Below are positions 34,739-43,466 of a stretch of 64,000 bases of DNA, in pieces; position 1 is the first letter of the stretch, and each line of letters starts with the position of its first letter. The translations under genes and the position numbers were made by a program. The stretch comes from Pseudomonas citrullilanati (GTDB taxonomy: Bacteria; Pseudomonadota; Gammaproteobacteria; Pseudomonadales; Pseudomonadaceae). The stretch is from positions 62,001-126,000 of the forward strand of contig NZ_JAUQOP010000001.1 of NCBI RefSeq assembly GCF_030580855.1, given 5' to 3'. The notes beneath the pieces were generated by a model. That model was not told the DNA's origin, ran no database searches, and saw nothing but the letters and a program-made list of their open reading frames with translations.

Positions 34739-35800
34739 ATGAGCGAACGAACGACTTCTTCAAGCTGGGCGATGGGGATTGTCAAGGCGCTGGAAATGGA
34801 CGGCCTCGATTGTCGGGCGCTGTTCAAGCAACTGGGGCTGGATTTCGATGCCCTGGACGATCCGGACGCGCGCTTTCCCCAGGATTCGATGACGCGGCTC
34901 TGGCAACGGGCCGTACAGCTTTCGGGCAACCCGGCCATCGGCCTGAACATGGGCAAGGTGGTGCGCCCGGCGTCTTTCCACGTGGTGGGCTACGCGTTGA
35001 TGTCCAGCCGGACGCTGGTGGAAGGTTTCCAACGGTTGGTGCGTTACCAGCGGATCATTGCCGAAAGCGCCGAGTTGAGTTTTCGTCAGTTCGAAGAGGG
35101 CTACGGGCTGATCCTGACGGTGCATGGTGATCATCTGCCGCCCACCCGCCAGAGTGCCGAGGCCTCCCTGGCCTGTGCGCTGGCCCTGTGCAACTGGTTG
35201 ACCGGCCGCGCCTTGCGCCCGGTGAAGGTGCTGTTCCAGGGCGCGGAGCCGGCGGACCTGGCGCCTTATCACCAGGCGTTTCCCGCGCCGCTGGTGTTCA
35301 GTGCGCCCTATGACGCGCTGATCCTGGAGCGCGGCGACCTGGAAGCGCCACTGCCCACGGCCAACGAAGCCATGGCGAGGCTGCACGACCGGTTCGCCGG
35401 CGAGTACCTGGCGCGGTTTTCGGAAAGCCGCGTGACCCACAAGGCGCGGCAGGTGTTGTGTCGGTTGCTGCCCCAGGGCGAGCCCAAGCGCGATGTGGTG
35501 GCGCAGACGCTGCACCTGTCCCAGCGCACCCTGCAACGCCGCTTGCAGGAGGAGGGCACCAGTTTCCAGAGCCTGCTGGACGACACCCGCCGCGAACTGG
35601 CCGAGCAGTACCTGGCGCAACCGGCCATGACGTTGCTGGAAATCGCCTACCTGCTGGGCTTTGCCGACCCGAGCAATTTTTTCCGGGCCTTTCGCCGCTG
35701 GTTCGAGACCACCCCCGGCGAATACCGGGCACGGCTGGCGAGCGCGACGAAAGCGGTCAGTGACGCCAGAACGCCGGGATACACAGCACGAACACCGTGA
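34739..35800 (+). CDS. AraC-family regulator with arabinose-binding-like N-terminal domain
   Basis: A 353-residue regulator of the OruR/FeaR-like group. A long N-terminal sensing domain (about 20-205, LGLDFDALDDPDARFP; GLNMGKVVRPASFHVVGYAL) precedes two helix-turn-helix units (RDVVAQTLHLSQRTLQRRLQ; LEIAYLLGFADPSNFFRAFR). Target and ligand are unknown. It is divergent from the DUF962/HD pair. Its 3' end overlaps convergent trkH by 44 bp, so antisense interference is possible. Confidence 0.86.
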   Translation: MSERTTSSSWAMGIVKALEMDGLDCRALFKQLGLDFDALDDPDARFPQDSMTRLWQRAVQLSGNPAIGLNMGKVVRPASFHVVGYALMSSRTLVEGFQRLVRYQRIIAESAELSFRQFEEGYGLILTVHGDHLPPTRQSAEASLACALALCNWLTGRALRPVKVLFQGAEPADLAPYHQAFPAPLVFSAPYDALILERGDLEAPLPTANEAMARLHDRFAGEYLARFSESRVTHKARQVLCRLLPQGEPKRDVVAQTLHLSQRTLQRRLQEEGTSFQSLLDDTRRELAEQYLAQPAMTLLEIAYLLGFADPSNFFRAFRRWFETTPGEYRARLASATKAVSDARTPGYTARTP

Positions 35801-37211
35801 TGATCTCCAGCCGGCCCAGCAGCATGCCGCCGGAGAGGATCCACTTGGCCGCATCCGGCAGCGGCGCGAAGTTGCCCGCCGGGCCGATGGTTTCCCCCAG
35901 GCCCGGGCCGACGCCGGATACGGTGCTGGCGGCGCCGGTCAGGGCGGTCATCCATTCCACGCCCAGCAGCGACAGCAGCAGGGCGATCACGCAGATGGTA
36001 ATGGCGAAGAAGAACGAGAACGTCAGGATCGAACGGACGATTTCCTCGTCGAGGCGGTGGCCGTTGTACTTTTGCTTGATCACCGCGCGGGGGTGGATCA
36101 GTTGGTTGAGGTTGGCCCGCAGCAGGATGTAGGCGACCTGGAAGCGGAAGATCTTGATGCCGCCGGCCGTCGATCCCGAGCAGCCGCCGACGAAGCCCAG
36201 GTAGAAGAACAGCATCAGCGAGAAATTGCCCCACAGGCTGTAGTCCCCCAGGGCGAACCCGGTGGTGGTGACGATGGATGTCACGTTCAGCGCCACGTGG
36301 CGCAGTGCGTCCAGCCAATGCAGGTCGGTGGTGGCCCAGTACCAAGTGCCGAGCACCAGCCAGGTGACCAGCAGCACGCCGATCAGCCCCTGGACCTGCT
36401 GGTCCTTGATCAGCGCCCGGCGATTGCCGCGCAGGGTCGAGACATACAGGGCGAACGGCAGGCTGCCGAGGATCATGATGACGATGGCCACCCAGTGCAC
36501 GGCCGGTTGCGTCCATTTGGCCAGGGACAGGTCCGACGTGGAAAAACCGCCGGTGGAGATCGCCGACATCGAATGGTTGATGGCGTCGAACAGGCTCATC
36601 CCGGCCCACCACAGGGCCAGCGTGCCGAGGATGGTGATGCCGACGTAGGACGCCACGATCAGCCGTGCCACCATGTGTGAGCGGGGCATGACTTTTTCCG
36701 AGCGGTCCGACGATTCGGTCTGGAACAGCCGCATGCCACCGATGCGCAGCAACGGCAGGATCGCCACCGCCATGCCGATGAAGCCGATCCCGCCGAGCCA
36801 GTGCAGCAGCGAGCGCCACATCAGGATACCCGGGGACATGGTGTCCAGGCCGCTCAGCACGGTGGCGCCGGTGGCGGTGATCCCCGACATGCTTTCAAAG
36901 AATGAATCGGTATAGCTGATGTGCTGGGTCAGCAGGAACGGCAGTGCGGCGAAGATGCACACCACCAGCCAGCTGCTGACGGTCAGCAGGTACATGTCGC
37001 GCGGGCGCAGGTGAATGTGTTCCGGGCGCCCGGGCAGGACCAGGGCCAAGCCGGCGAGGAAGGTGATCATGCTCGACCAGAGGAACGAGGGCAGGTCGCT
37101 GGTGCGTTCGAACACCACCAGGGTGGCCATGGGCACGACCATGAAGATCGCCAGGGTGATCAGGAAGATGCCGATGATGAAACCAATGATCCGCAGGGTC
37201 GGCAACGCCAT
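35757..37211 (-). CDS. trkH: Trk potassium uptake transporter, membrane subunit TrkH
   Basis: A 484-residue inner-membrane potassium translocation subunit that works with cytoplasmic TrkA. It has repeated helix-pore-helix units with selectivity-filter-like sequences: SGITATGATVL (about 108), SAISTGGFST, STAGGIKIF/GSTAGG and STVSGVGPGLGETIG. Length is normal for TrkH (about 483). It is transcribed alone, divergent from the nitroreductase gene with a 165-bp intergenic region. Its last 44 bp overlap the convergent AraC-type gene. Confidence 0.92.
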   Translation of the reverse strand: MALPTLRIIGFIIGIFLITLAIFMVVPMATLVVFERTSDLPSFLWSSMITFLAGLALVLPGRPEHIHLRPRDMYLLTVSSWLVVCIFAALPFLLTQHISYTDSFFESMSGITATGATVLSGLDTMSPGILMWRSLLHWLGGIGFIGMAVAILPLLRIGGMRLFQTESSDRSEKVMPRSHMVARLIVASYVGITILGTLALWWAGMSLFDAINHSMSAISTGGFSTSDLSLAKWTQPAVHWVAIVIMILGSLPFALYVSTLRGNRRALIKDQQVQGLIGVLLVTWLVLGTWYWATTDLHWLDALRHVALNVTSIVTTTGFALGDYSLWGNFSLMLFFYLGFVGGCSGSTAGGIKIFRFQVAYILLRANLNQLIHPRAVIKQKYNGHRLDEEIVRSILTFSFFFAITICVIALLLSLLGVEWMTALTGAASTVSGVGPGLGETIGPAGNFAPLPDAAKWILSGGMLLGRLEIITVFVLCIPAFWRH

Positions 37212-37376
37212 GAAGTCCGCTCGGGCTGAAAGGGGAAGGGCGCCATTCTACCGACGGCAGGCGGCATGTAAACCGCACCCGCCACGACGGGCCGGTACGT
37301 CGATGGGCCATTTTGCGCTGACGAACTGGCCGTACAGCCACTAGAATAGCCGGACATTTTTTCAGGGAGGTGGCCG

Positions 37377-37940
37377 ATGCAGGCTCTCGACGCTTTGCTC
37401 AACCGTGTTTCCGTCCCGCGCCTGATGGAGCCGGCCCCTACGCCGGAACAGCGCGAGGTCATGTTCGCCGCTGCGATGCGGGCGCCGGATCACGGCCAGT
37501 TGCGGCCCTGGCGTTTCCTGACGGTCGAAGGGCAGGCGCGGCAGCGCATGGGCGAACTGTTGGCCGACGCGGCGCGGTTCAACGACCCGCTGGTGCCCGA
37601 AGCCGTCGTGGAAAAAGCCCTCAATGGCCCGTTGCGTGCGCCTCTGGTCGTGGTGGTGATCGCTCGCCTGCAGGACCATTTCAAGGTCCCGAAAGCCGAG
37701 CAGATGCTGGCGGCCGGCTGTGCGGCCCATGCGATCCTGCTGGCCGCTTATGCCCAGGGCGTTGGCGGGGTCTGGCGTACCGGCGAGCTGGCGTACTCCC
37801 CCCATGTGGCCAAGGGGCTGGGCCTGGAGGACGGCGAAGAAGTGATCGGCTTCCTTTACCTGGGCACCCCGCAGAAAGAAGCGCGCAGTGCGCCGAAGGA
37901 AGACACCCGTGAATTCGTCCGCGAGTGGACGGGCGTCTAA
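37377..37940 (+). CDS. Nitroreductase family protein (YdjA-like)
   Basis: A 187-residue FMN-dependent NAD(P)H oxidoreductase. The family pattern is readable as RMMEPAPTPEQ-like start (SVPRLMEPAPTPEQREVMF), RAPDHGQLRPWRF for FMN binding, AGCAAHAILLAAYAQGVGGV and the C-terminal GFLYLGTP. This is the short YdjA branch. The ATG at 37377 follows GGGAGG by 6 bases. Physiological substrate is unknown. Confidence 0.88.
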   Translation: MQALDALLNRVSVPRLMEPAPTPEQREVMFAAAMRAPDHGQLRPWRFLTVEGQARQRMGELLADAARFNDPLVPEAVVEKALNGPLRAPLVVVVIARLQDHFKVPKAEQMLAAGCAAHAILLAAYAQGVGGVWRTGELAYSPHVAKGLGLEDGEEVIGFLYLGTPQKEARSAPKEDTREFVREWTGV

Positions 37941-37969
37941 CTGCGCTGAATGTCAGGCGGCATGCATAC

Positions 37970-38060
37970 TGTGGCGAGGGAGCTTGCTCCCCCTGGACTG
38001 CGCAGCAGGCCCTTTGGCGGGCGCTGCGCACCTGAGCGGGAGCAAGCTCCCTCGCCACGG
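37970..38060. repeat. REP-like element, GTGGCGAGGGAGCTTGCTCC variant
   Basis: Inverted arms GTGGCGAGGGAGCTTGCTCC and GGAGCAAGCTCCCTCGCCAC enclose a CTGCGCAGC/GCTGCGCA palindrome. It is a hybrid of the outer arm of the GTGGCGAGGGG family and the AGCTTGCT core of the other family. It lies between convergent nitroreductase and phhC. Confidence 0.8.
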
Positions 38061-38067
38061 TTTCAGG

Positions 38068-39261
38068 CTATCTGCAAACGTCGGCGATCGCCTCGGCGAG
38101 GCGGTCCAGGCGGGTCGCGTCGATGCCCGCGACGTTGGCCCGGCCCGTGCCGACCATGTACACGCTGTGCCGCTCGCGCAACTGCCTGACCTGCTCCGGC
38201 GTCAGGCCGGTGTAGGAAAACATTCCGCGTTGCACGCCGATATGGGCGAAGCGCTCCCGCAGGCCGTGGGGTTCGAGGGCGTCCAGCAGGCCGCTGCGTA
38301 GCTGGGCGATGCGCAGGCGCATGGCCTGCACTTCGTCGGCCCACAGGCGTTTGAGTTGCGCGTCGCCCAGGATCGTCGCGACCACGGCGGCGCCGTGATC
38401 CGGCGGGGTCGACCACAGGTTGCGGGCGAGGTTGGCCAGTTGGCTGCGCACGTCCAGCAGTTTCCCGGCATCCCCGGCGCAGATGATCAGCGCCCCCGTG
38501 CGGTCGCAGTACAGGCCGAAGTTCTTCGAGCAGGAACTGCTGACCAACACTTCCGGCAGCGCCTGGGCAAACAGCCGCACCGCCCACGCATCCTGCTCCA
38601 GCCCCTCGCCGAAGCCCTGGTAGGCAAAGTCGATCAAGGGCAGCAAATCACGCTTGCGCACCACCTCGAGGACCTGGCGCCATTGGTCATGGCTCAGGTC
38701 GAAGCCCGTGGGGTTGTGGCAGCAGGCGTGCAGCACCACCACGTCGCCCTTGGGCGCCTGGTCCAAGGTCGCCAGCATCGCCTCGATATCCAGGCGATTG
38801 TCGGCGCCCACGTAGGGATATTGGCTGACCTTGACACCGGCCGTGGCGAAGATCGTCTCGTGGATCGGCCAGGTCGGGTTGCTCAACCACACCCCCCGTC
38901 CAGGCAGGCACTGGGCGATGAAGTCGGCACTCAGGCGCAAGGCCCCGGTGCCCCCCGGCGTCTGGGTGGCGCCGGCGCGGTTTTCGGCGATCAGCGGCGA
39001 GTCCGCGCCCAGCACCAGTTCATTGATCAACCGGCCGAACTGCGCATCGCCGTGGCCGCCGATGTAGGTCTTGGTGGCCTGGCGATCCACCAGTCGCTGC
39101 TCGGCCTGTTTCACCGATTCCAGGATCGGCGTCAGGCCCTGGGCATCCTTGTAGACCCCCACGCCCAGGTCGAACTTGCCTGGGCGTGGGTCCGCGCCGT
39201 AGGCCTCTATCAAGCCGAGGATCGGATCGCCGGGCACCCGGCCGATGGCGTCGAAATGCAT
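38068..39261 (-). CDS. phhC: Aromatic amino acid aminotransferase
   Basis: A 397-residue PLP enzyme of the aspartate aminotransferase class I fold that transaminates tyrosine and phenylalanine in the catabolic route. PLP-site features are HNPTGFD (Asn), IDFAYQGFGEG (Asp/Tyr) and SSSCSKNFGLYCDR, which carries the Schiff-base lysine. The start ATG overlaps the phhB stop by one base (TAATG), implying translational coupling. It is the last gene of phhABC, as in P. aeruginosa and P. putida. Confidence 0.92.
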   Translation of the reverse strand: MHFDAIGRVPGDPILGLIEAYGADPRPGKFDLGVGVYKDAQGLTPILESVKQAEQRLVDRQATKTYIGGHGDAQFGRLINELVLGADSPLIAENRAGATQTPGGTGALRLSADFIAQCLPGRGVWLSNPTWPIHETIFATAGVKVSQYPYVGADNRLDIEAMLATLDQAPKGDVVVLHACCHNPTGFDLSHDQWRQVLEVVRKRDLLPLIDFAYQGFGEGLEQDAWAVRLFAQALPEVLVSSSCSKNFGLYCDRTGALIICAGDAGKLLDVRSQLANLARNLWSTPPDHGAAVVATILGDAQLKRLWADEVQAMRLRIAQLRSGLLDALEPHGLRERFAHIGVQRGMFSYTGLTPEQVRQLRERHSVYMVGTGRANVAGIDATRLDRLAEAIADVCR

Positions 39262-39617
39262 TACTTGCGGCCCTCGGCGGTCTTGGCCACTTCATCGGTG
39301 CGTGCGGCCATGATGAAGTCGTTGCGGTGCAGGCCCTTGATGGAATGGCTCCACCAGGTCACGGTGACTTTGCCCCACTCGGTGAGCAGCCCTGGGTGGT
39401 GGCCCTCGGCCTCGGAGATTTCGCCGACGGCGTTGGTGAAAGCCAGGGCGTGCTTGAAGTTCTTGAACAGGAAGACTTTTTCCAGCTGCATCACGCTGTC
39501 GCGCACTTCAATGTTCCAGTCCGGGATCTGCTTGATCAATACCGGCAGTTCTTCGTCGCTGACTTGCGGGGCGTCGGCACGGCAGGCTTCGCAATGGGCT
39601 TGGTTCAGAGTGTTCAT
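39261..39617 (-). CDS. phhB: Pterin-4a-carbinolamine dehydratase
   Basis: A 118-residue enzyme that dehydrates the 4a-carbinolamine made by phenylalanine hydroxylase and so recycles the tetrahydrobiopterin-type cofactor. The family motif [20 protein letters not shown] (catalytic His pair plus aromatic residues) is intact. The ATG at 39617 follows AGGAA by 7 bases. The extra 14 codons to 39659 lack an RBS. It lies between phhA and phhC in one operon and is one base overlapped with phhC. Confidence 0.92.
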   Translation of the reverse strand: MNTLNQAHCEACRADAPQVSDEELPVLIKQIPDWNIEVRDSVMQLEKVFLFKNFKHALAFTNAVGEISEAEGHHPGLLTEWGKVTVTWWSHSIKGLHRNDFIMAARTDEVAKTAEGRK

Positions 39618-39713
39618 GGTGTGTTCCTGGATCGAAAAGTAGAACGTCGATGCGCCCACGCTAAAGCAAAGCGGCGCGGCGCAACAGACTCAATTGAGCT
39701 CGAAAAAAGCCAT

Positions 39714-40499
39714 TCAGGCGGCTTTTGGCGGAAATTTCGGCGTGTGCAGGCCCAGTTCCCGGCCGCGCTTGACCAGGCTCATGATGTCTTCATGGGCCAG
39801 GTCGAACAGGCGCTTGAGCTCGGGCAGCACGAAGTACACCGGTTGCAGGATGTCGATGCGATATGGGGTACGCATGGCTTCCAGCGGGTCGAAGGCCTGG
39901 TGCTCGGGTTCGTCGGACAGGCAGTACACGGTCTCCTTGGGGGAAGACAGGATGCCGCCACCGTAGATGCGCCGGCCCTGGGGAGTGTCCACCAGGCCGA
40001 ACTCGATGGTCATCCAGTACAGGCGCGCCAGGTAGACGCGTTCTTCCTTGGAGGCCTGCAGGCCGAGCTTGCCATAGGTGTGGGTGAATTCGGCGAACCA
40101 GGGGTTGGTCAGCAGTGGGCAATGGCCGAAGATCTCGTGGAAAATGTCCGGCTCTTGCAGGTAATCCAGTTCTTCACGGGTACGAATGAACGTCGCCACC
40201 GGAAACTGCTTGCTGGCCAGCAATTCGAAAAAGGTCTGGAAGGGGATCAGCGCTGGCACCCGGGCGACTTGCCAGCCCGTGGTTTCGCCCAGCACCTTGT
40301 TGATTTCGCCCAATTGCGGAATGCGATCATGGGGCAGGCCCAGCTTGTCGATGCCGTCCAGGTATTCCTGGCACGCGCGGCCTTCGATGACTTTCAACTG
40401 GCGGGTGATCAGCGTGTTCCACACCGCATGTTCTTCGGCGGGGTAGTCGATAAAACCTTGCGCATCGGGCTCGCGGGCCACGTACTGCGTCTGCTTCAT
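39714..40499 (-). CDS. phhA: Phenylalanine 4-monooxygenase
   Basis: A 261-residue non-haem iron, pterin-dependent hydroxylase that converts phenylalanine to tyrosine. The iron-ligand motif PDIFHEIFGHCPLL is at about 117-130, and the third ligand glutamate lies in YWMTIEFGLV (about 165). It is the bacterial form without a regulatory ACT domain, of normal size. AGGAGAACAGC precedes the ATG. It is the first gene of phhABC and divergent from phhR. The 282-bp intergenic region holds a PhhR-type box at 40636. Confidence 0.95.
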   Translation of the reverse strand: MKQTQYVAREPDAQGFIDYPAEEHAVWNTLITRQLKVIEGRACQEYLDGIDKLGLPHDRIPQLGEINKVLGETTGWQVARVPALIPFQTFFELLASKQFPVATFIRTREELDYLQEPDIFHEIFGHCPLLTNPWFAEFTHTYGKLGLQASKEERVYLARLYWMTIEFGLVDTPQGRRIYGGGILSSPKETVYCLSDEPEHQAFDPLEAMRTPYRIDILQPVYFVLPELKRLFDLAHEDIMSLVKRGRELGLHTPKFPPKAA

Positions 40500-40635
40500 G
40501 CTGTTCTCCTGCTGATTTCCCCTGGGGGGAAAGGCTTGTCTTGTTGTTATGTCCAGCGATGCATTAGAGATAACCCGAAGCAGGCGAATGTTCAGCCGGG
40601 CAGCGGCAAGGCGCTCGGCTGGGTGACGGGATATA

Positions 40636-40653
40636 TGTAAAGTTTTCGTTACG
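40636..40653. promoter_or_regulatory. PhhR/TyrR-type box
   Basis: TGTAAAGTTTTCGTTACG matches the PhhR/TyrR consensus TGTAAA-N6-TTTACA perfectly in the left half and at four of six bases in the right half. It lies about 135 bp from the phhA start and 130 bp from phhR, so it can serve either gene. Confidence 0.65.
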
Positions 40654-40781
40654 TAGCGTCCGATGTTCCTACGCTGACGGGATTTTCTGGTGGGAAATGG
40701 CCTACAACTGTCACATAATCTTGACGCTTATTTGCACTCACTTTCAGAAAAATCCCTTCACACTAGCGACTGGGCCTCCTT

Positions 40782-42341
40782 ATGCGTATCAAAGTCCATT
40801 GCCAGAACCGCATCGGCATCCTGCGGGACATTCTCAACCTGTTGGTGGAGTACGGCATCAACGTCGCCCGGGGGGAGGTCGGTGGCGAGCATGGCAATGC
40901 GATCTACTTGCACTGTCCCAACCTGATCAACATCCAGTTCCAGGCGCTGCGTCCGAAATTCGAAGGCATTGCCGGGGTGTTCGGCGTCAAGCGTGTCGGG
41001 CTGATGCCCAGCGAGCGCCGGCACATGGAGCTCAATGCCTTGTTGGGCGCCCTGGAGTTTCCGGTGCTGTCCATCGACATGGGCGGCTCCATCGTCGCGG
41101 CGAACCGGGCGGCGGCGCAGTTGCTTGGGGTGCGGGTGGATGAGGTGCCGGGGATTCCACTGTCCCGCTATGCCGAGGATTTCGACCTGCCCGAGCTGGT
41201 GCGCGCCAACCAGTCGCGGATCAATGGCCTGCGGGTCAAGGTCAAGGGCGATGTGTTCCTGGCCGACATCGCGCCCTTGCAATCGGAGCATGACGACAGC
41301 GAGGCCATGGCCGGCGCGGTCCTGACGTTGCATCGTGCCGACCGGGTCGGCGAGCGTATCTACAACGTGCGCAAGCAGGAACTGCGTGGCTTCGACAGCA
41401 TCTTCCAGAGCTCCAAGGTGATGGCGGCGGTGGTCCGTGAGGCCCGGCGCATGGCCCCGCTGGATGCGCCGCTGTTAATAGAAGGCGAGACCGGCACCGG
41501 CAAGGAATTGCTGGCGCGGGCCTGTCACCTGGCGAGTCCGCGCGGGCAATCGCCGCTGATGGCGCTCAACTGCGCCGGGCTGCCGGAGTCCATGGCCGAG
41601 ACCGAATTGTTCGGCTATGGCCCCGGCGCCTTCGAAGGTGCCCGGGCCGAAGGCAAGCTCGGCCTGCTGGAGCTGACGGCGGGGGGCACGTTGTTCCTGG
41701 ATGGGGTCGGGGAAATGAGCCCGCGCCTGCAAGTGAAATTGCTGCGTTTCCTGCAGGACGGTTGCTTTCGCCGGGTCGGCAGCGATGAAGAAGTGTACCT
41801 GGACGTCCGGGTGATCTGCGCCACCCAGGTGGACCTGTCCGAACTCTGCGCCCGGGGAGAATTCCGCCAGGACCTGTACCACCGCTTGAACGTGCTGTCG
41901 CTGCACATCCCGCCCCTGCGCGAGTGCCTGGACGGACTGACGCCGCTGGTGGAGCACTTTCTCGACCAGGCCAGCCGCCAGATCGGCTGCGCCTTGCCAA
42001 AACTGGCGCCGGCCGCGATGGAACGCCTGAGCCACTACCATTGGCCGGGCAACGTCCGGCAACTGGAAAACGTGCTGTTCCAGGCGGTTTCCCTGTGCGA
42101 CGGCGGCAAGGTCAAGGCCGAGCACATTCGCCTGCCGGACTACGGCGTGCGCCAGCCCCTTGGCGACTTCTCCCTTGAGGGCGGGCTCGATGAAATCGTC
42201 GGGCGTTTCGAGAAAGCGGTGCTGGAGCGCCTCTACTCCGAGCATCCCAGCAGCCGGCAACTGGGCAAACGGTTGGGGGTGTCCCACACGACTATTGCCA
42301 ATAAATTGCGCGAATATGAGGTGGGTAAAACCGAGTCATAG
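40782..42341 (+). CDS. phhR: TyrR-like aromatic amino acid regulator PhhR
   Basis: A 519-residue regulator of aromatic amino acid use. Order: ACT domain (1-75, MRIKVHCQNRIGILRDILNL), PAS domain (about 80-190), AAA+ domain (about 205-430) and C-terminal helix-turn-helix (SRQLGKRLGVSHTTIANKLR). Walker A GETGTGKE is intact, but the sigma54-contact loop reads GAFEGA and Walker B reads LFLDGVGEM with Gly in place of the catalytic Glu. This fits known biology, where PhhR works with sigma70 RNA polymerase rather than as a sigma54 activator. Divergent from phhABC. Confidence 0.93.
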   Translation: MRIKVHCQNRIGILRDILNLLVEYGINVARGEVGGEHGNAIYLHCPNLINIQFQALRPKFEGIAGVFGVKRVGLMPSERRHMELNALLGALEFPVLSIDMGGSIVAANRAAAQLLGVRVDEVPGIPLSRYAEDFDLPELVRANQSRINGLRVKVKGDVFLADIAPLQSEHDDSEAMAGAVLTLHRADRVGERIYNVRKQELRGFDSIFQSSKVMAAVVREARRMAPLDAPLLIEGETGTGKELLARACHLASPRGQSPLMALNCAGLPESMAETELFGYGPGAFEGARAEGKLGLLELTAGGTLFLDGVGEMSPRLQVKLLRFLQDGCFRRVGSDEEVYLDVRVICATQVDLSELCARGEFRQDLYHRLNVLSLHIPPLRECLDGLTPLVEHFLDQASRQIGCALPKLAPAAMERLSHYHWPGNVRQLENVLFQAVSLCDGGKVKAEHIRLPDYGVRQPLGDFSLEGGLDEIVGRFEKAVLERLYSEHPSSRQLGKRLGVSHTTIANKLREYEVGKTES

Positions 42342-42370
42342 CTGCTTGCTCTCGGTGGCCATGCGGGCCT

Positions 42371-42464
42371 CATCGCGAGCAGGCTCGCTCCCACAAGGTT
42401 AATGAGTGCTCACAAATCCCAGGAGCACTGGAGGTTCAATGTGGGGGCGAGCCTGCTCGCGATG
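42371..42464. repeat. REP pair, GTGGGAGCGAGC family
   Basis: Arms at 42371-42394 and 42441-42464 (CATCGCGAGCAGGCTCGCTC and its inverse with one G insertion-like change) lie 46 bp apart just after phhR. Confidence 0.82.
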
Positions 42465-42503
42465 GCGGCAGTGGCCGTTACCGAAGGACAAGCATTGCCA
42501 CCC

Positions 42504-42527
42504 ACCGGCATGACACCGCCGGTTTTT
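42504..42527 (+). terminator. Intrinsic terminator downstream of phhR
   Basis: ACCGGC (42504) pairs with GCCGGT (42518) around an 8-nt loop, followed by TTTTT. It separates phhR transcription from the flagellar operon that starts about 110 bp further on. Confidence 0.65.
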
Positions 42528-42606
42528 CGTCTTCAAAACCTCCCCTTATTCTCTGCCAAGTGCTGCATGTCCTTTGTTTGCCGGGCCGCGAGGCGCCAGA
42601 AAAAAG

Positions 42607-42624
42607 TTGGTCTGCAAATTGCTT
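42607..42624 (+). promoter_or_regulatory. Sigma54 promoter of flgFGHIJKL
   Basis: TTGGTCTGCAAATTGCTT has GG (42609-42610) and GC (42621-42622) separated by exactly ten bases with a good TTGCTT -12 block. The predicted transcript start near 42634 leaves a 46-nt leader before flgF. The -24 block TGGTCTG deviates from TGGCACG at two bases. Confidence 0.75.
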
Positions 42625-42679
42625 AACGCTGTGCAACACAGCAGTGGACGGCAAACGTCCGGCATGCAGAGGAACGACA

Positions 42680-43417
42680 GTGGACAAGTACCTTTATGTG
42701 GCAATGACCGGCGCTAGCCAGAACGCACTGGCGCAGCGGGCCCATGCCAACAACCTGGCGAACATCTCCACCAATGGTTTTCAGAAAGACCTGGAGCAGG
42801 CGCGCTCGATGCCGGTATTCGGCGACAGCTTTCCGGCGCGGGCGTTTGCCATGTCCGAGCGACCTGCCACGGACTTCACGCCGGGAGCGCTGGTGCAAAC
42901 CGGCCGCGACCTCGACGTGGCGGTCAGTGGTCCGGGCTGGATGGCGGTACAGAATCCCGATGGCGGTGAAAGCTATGTGCGCACCGGCAGCCTCAATGTC
43001 GACGCCCTGGGCGTGCTGCGGGCCGGCAACGGCATGCCGGTGATGGGCAACGGCGGTCCTATCGCCGTGCCACCGGAGCAGAAGATCGAGATCGGCCAGG
43101 ACGGCACCATCAGTATCCGCGCCATGGGCGAAGGCCCGCGGGTGATGGCCGAGGTGGACCGTATCAAGCTGGTCAACCCGGACCTCAAGAACATGACCAA
43201 GGGCCTGGACGGTTCGATCCGGACCAAGGACGGCCAGCCGGCGCCCATCGATGCCACCGTGCAGCTGGTGTCGGGGTTCCAGGAAGCGAGCAACGTCAAT
43301 GCCGTGGACGAGATGACCTCGGTCCTGGCCCTGGCCAAGCAGTTCGAGCTTCACGTGAAGATGATGAACACCGCCAAAGAAGGCGACGAGGCTATGGCTC
43401 GGGTCTTGCAGATCTAA
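42680..43417 (+). CDS. flgF: Flagellar proximal rod protein FlgF
   Basis: A 245-residue rod subunit exported by the flagellar type III apparatus. It has the rod/hook N-terminal motif (ALAQRAHANNLANISTNGFQ) and the C-terminal coiled segment (ASNVNAVDEMTSVLALAKQF). GTG at 42680 is the start because AGAGGAA lies 5 bases upstream and the family begins with a short VDKYLYVAM-like stretch. The longer frame to 42560 has no similarity. It is the first gene of the operon. The flgBCDE genes that precede flgF in P. aeruginosa are not here. Confidence 0.92.
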   Translation: MDKYLYVAMTGASQNALAQRAHANNLANISTNGFQKDLEQARSMPVFGDSFPARAFAMSERPATDFTPGALVQTGRDLDVAVSGPGWMAVQNPDGGESYVRTGSLNVDALGVLRAGNGMPVMGNGGPIAVPPEQKIEIGQDGTISIRAMGEGPRVMAEVDRIKLVNPDLKNMTKGLDGSIRTKDGQPAPIDATVQLVSGFQEASNVNAVDEMTSVLALAKQFELHVKMMNTAKEGDEAMARVLQI

Positions 43418-43466
43418 CTATCAATGACAGCGTCGCGCCGATAATCAGGCGTACGAGGAGAATCGA

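Noticed and set aside
36895..37341. Minus-strand ORF over the trkH 5' end and promoter
   Set aside because: Frame-shifted shadow of trkH, with no independent codon bias or RBS.
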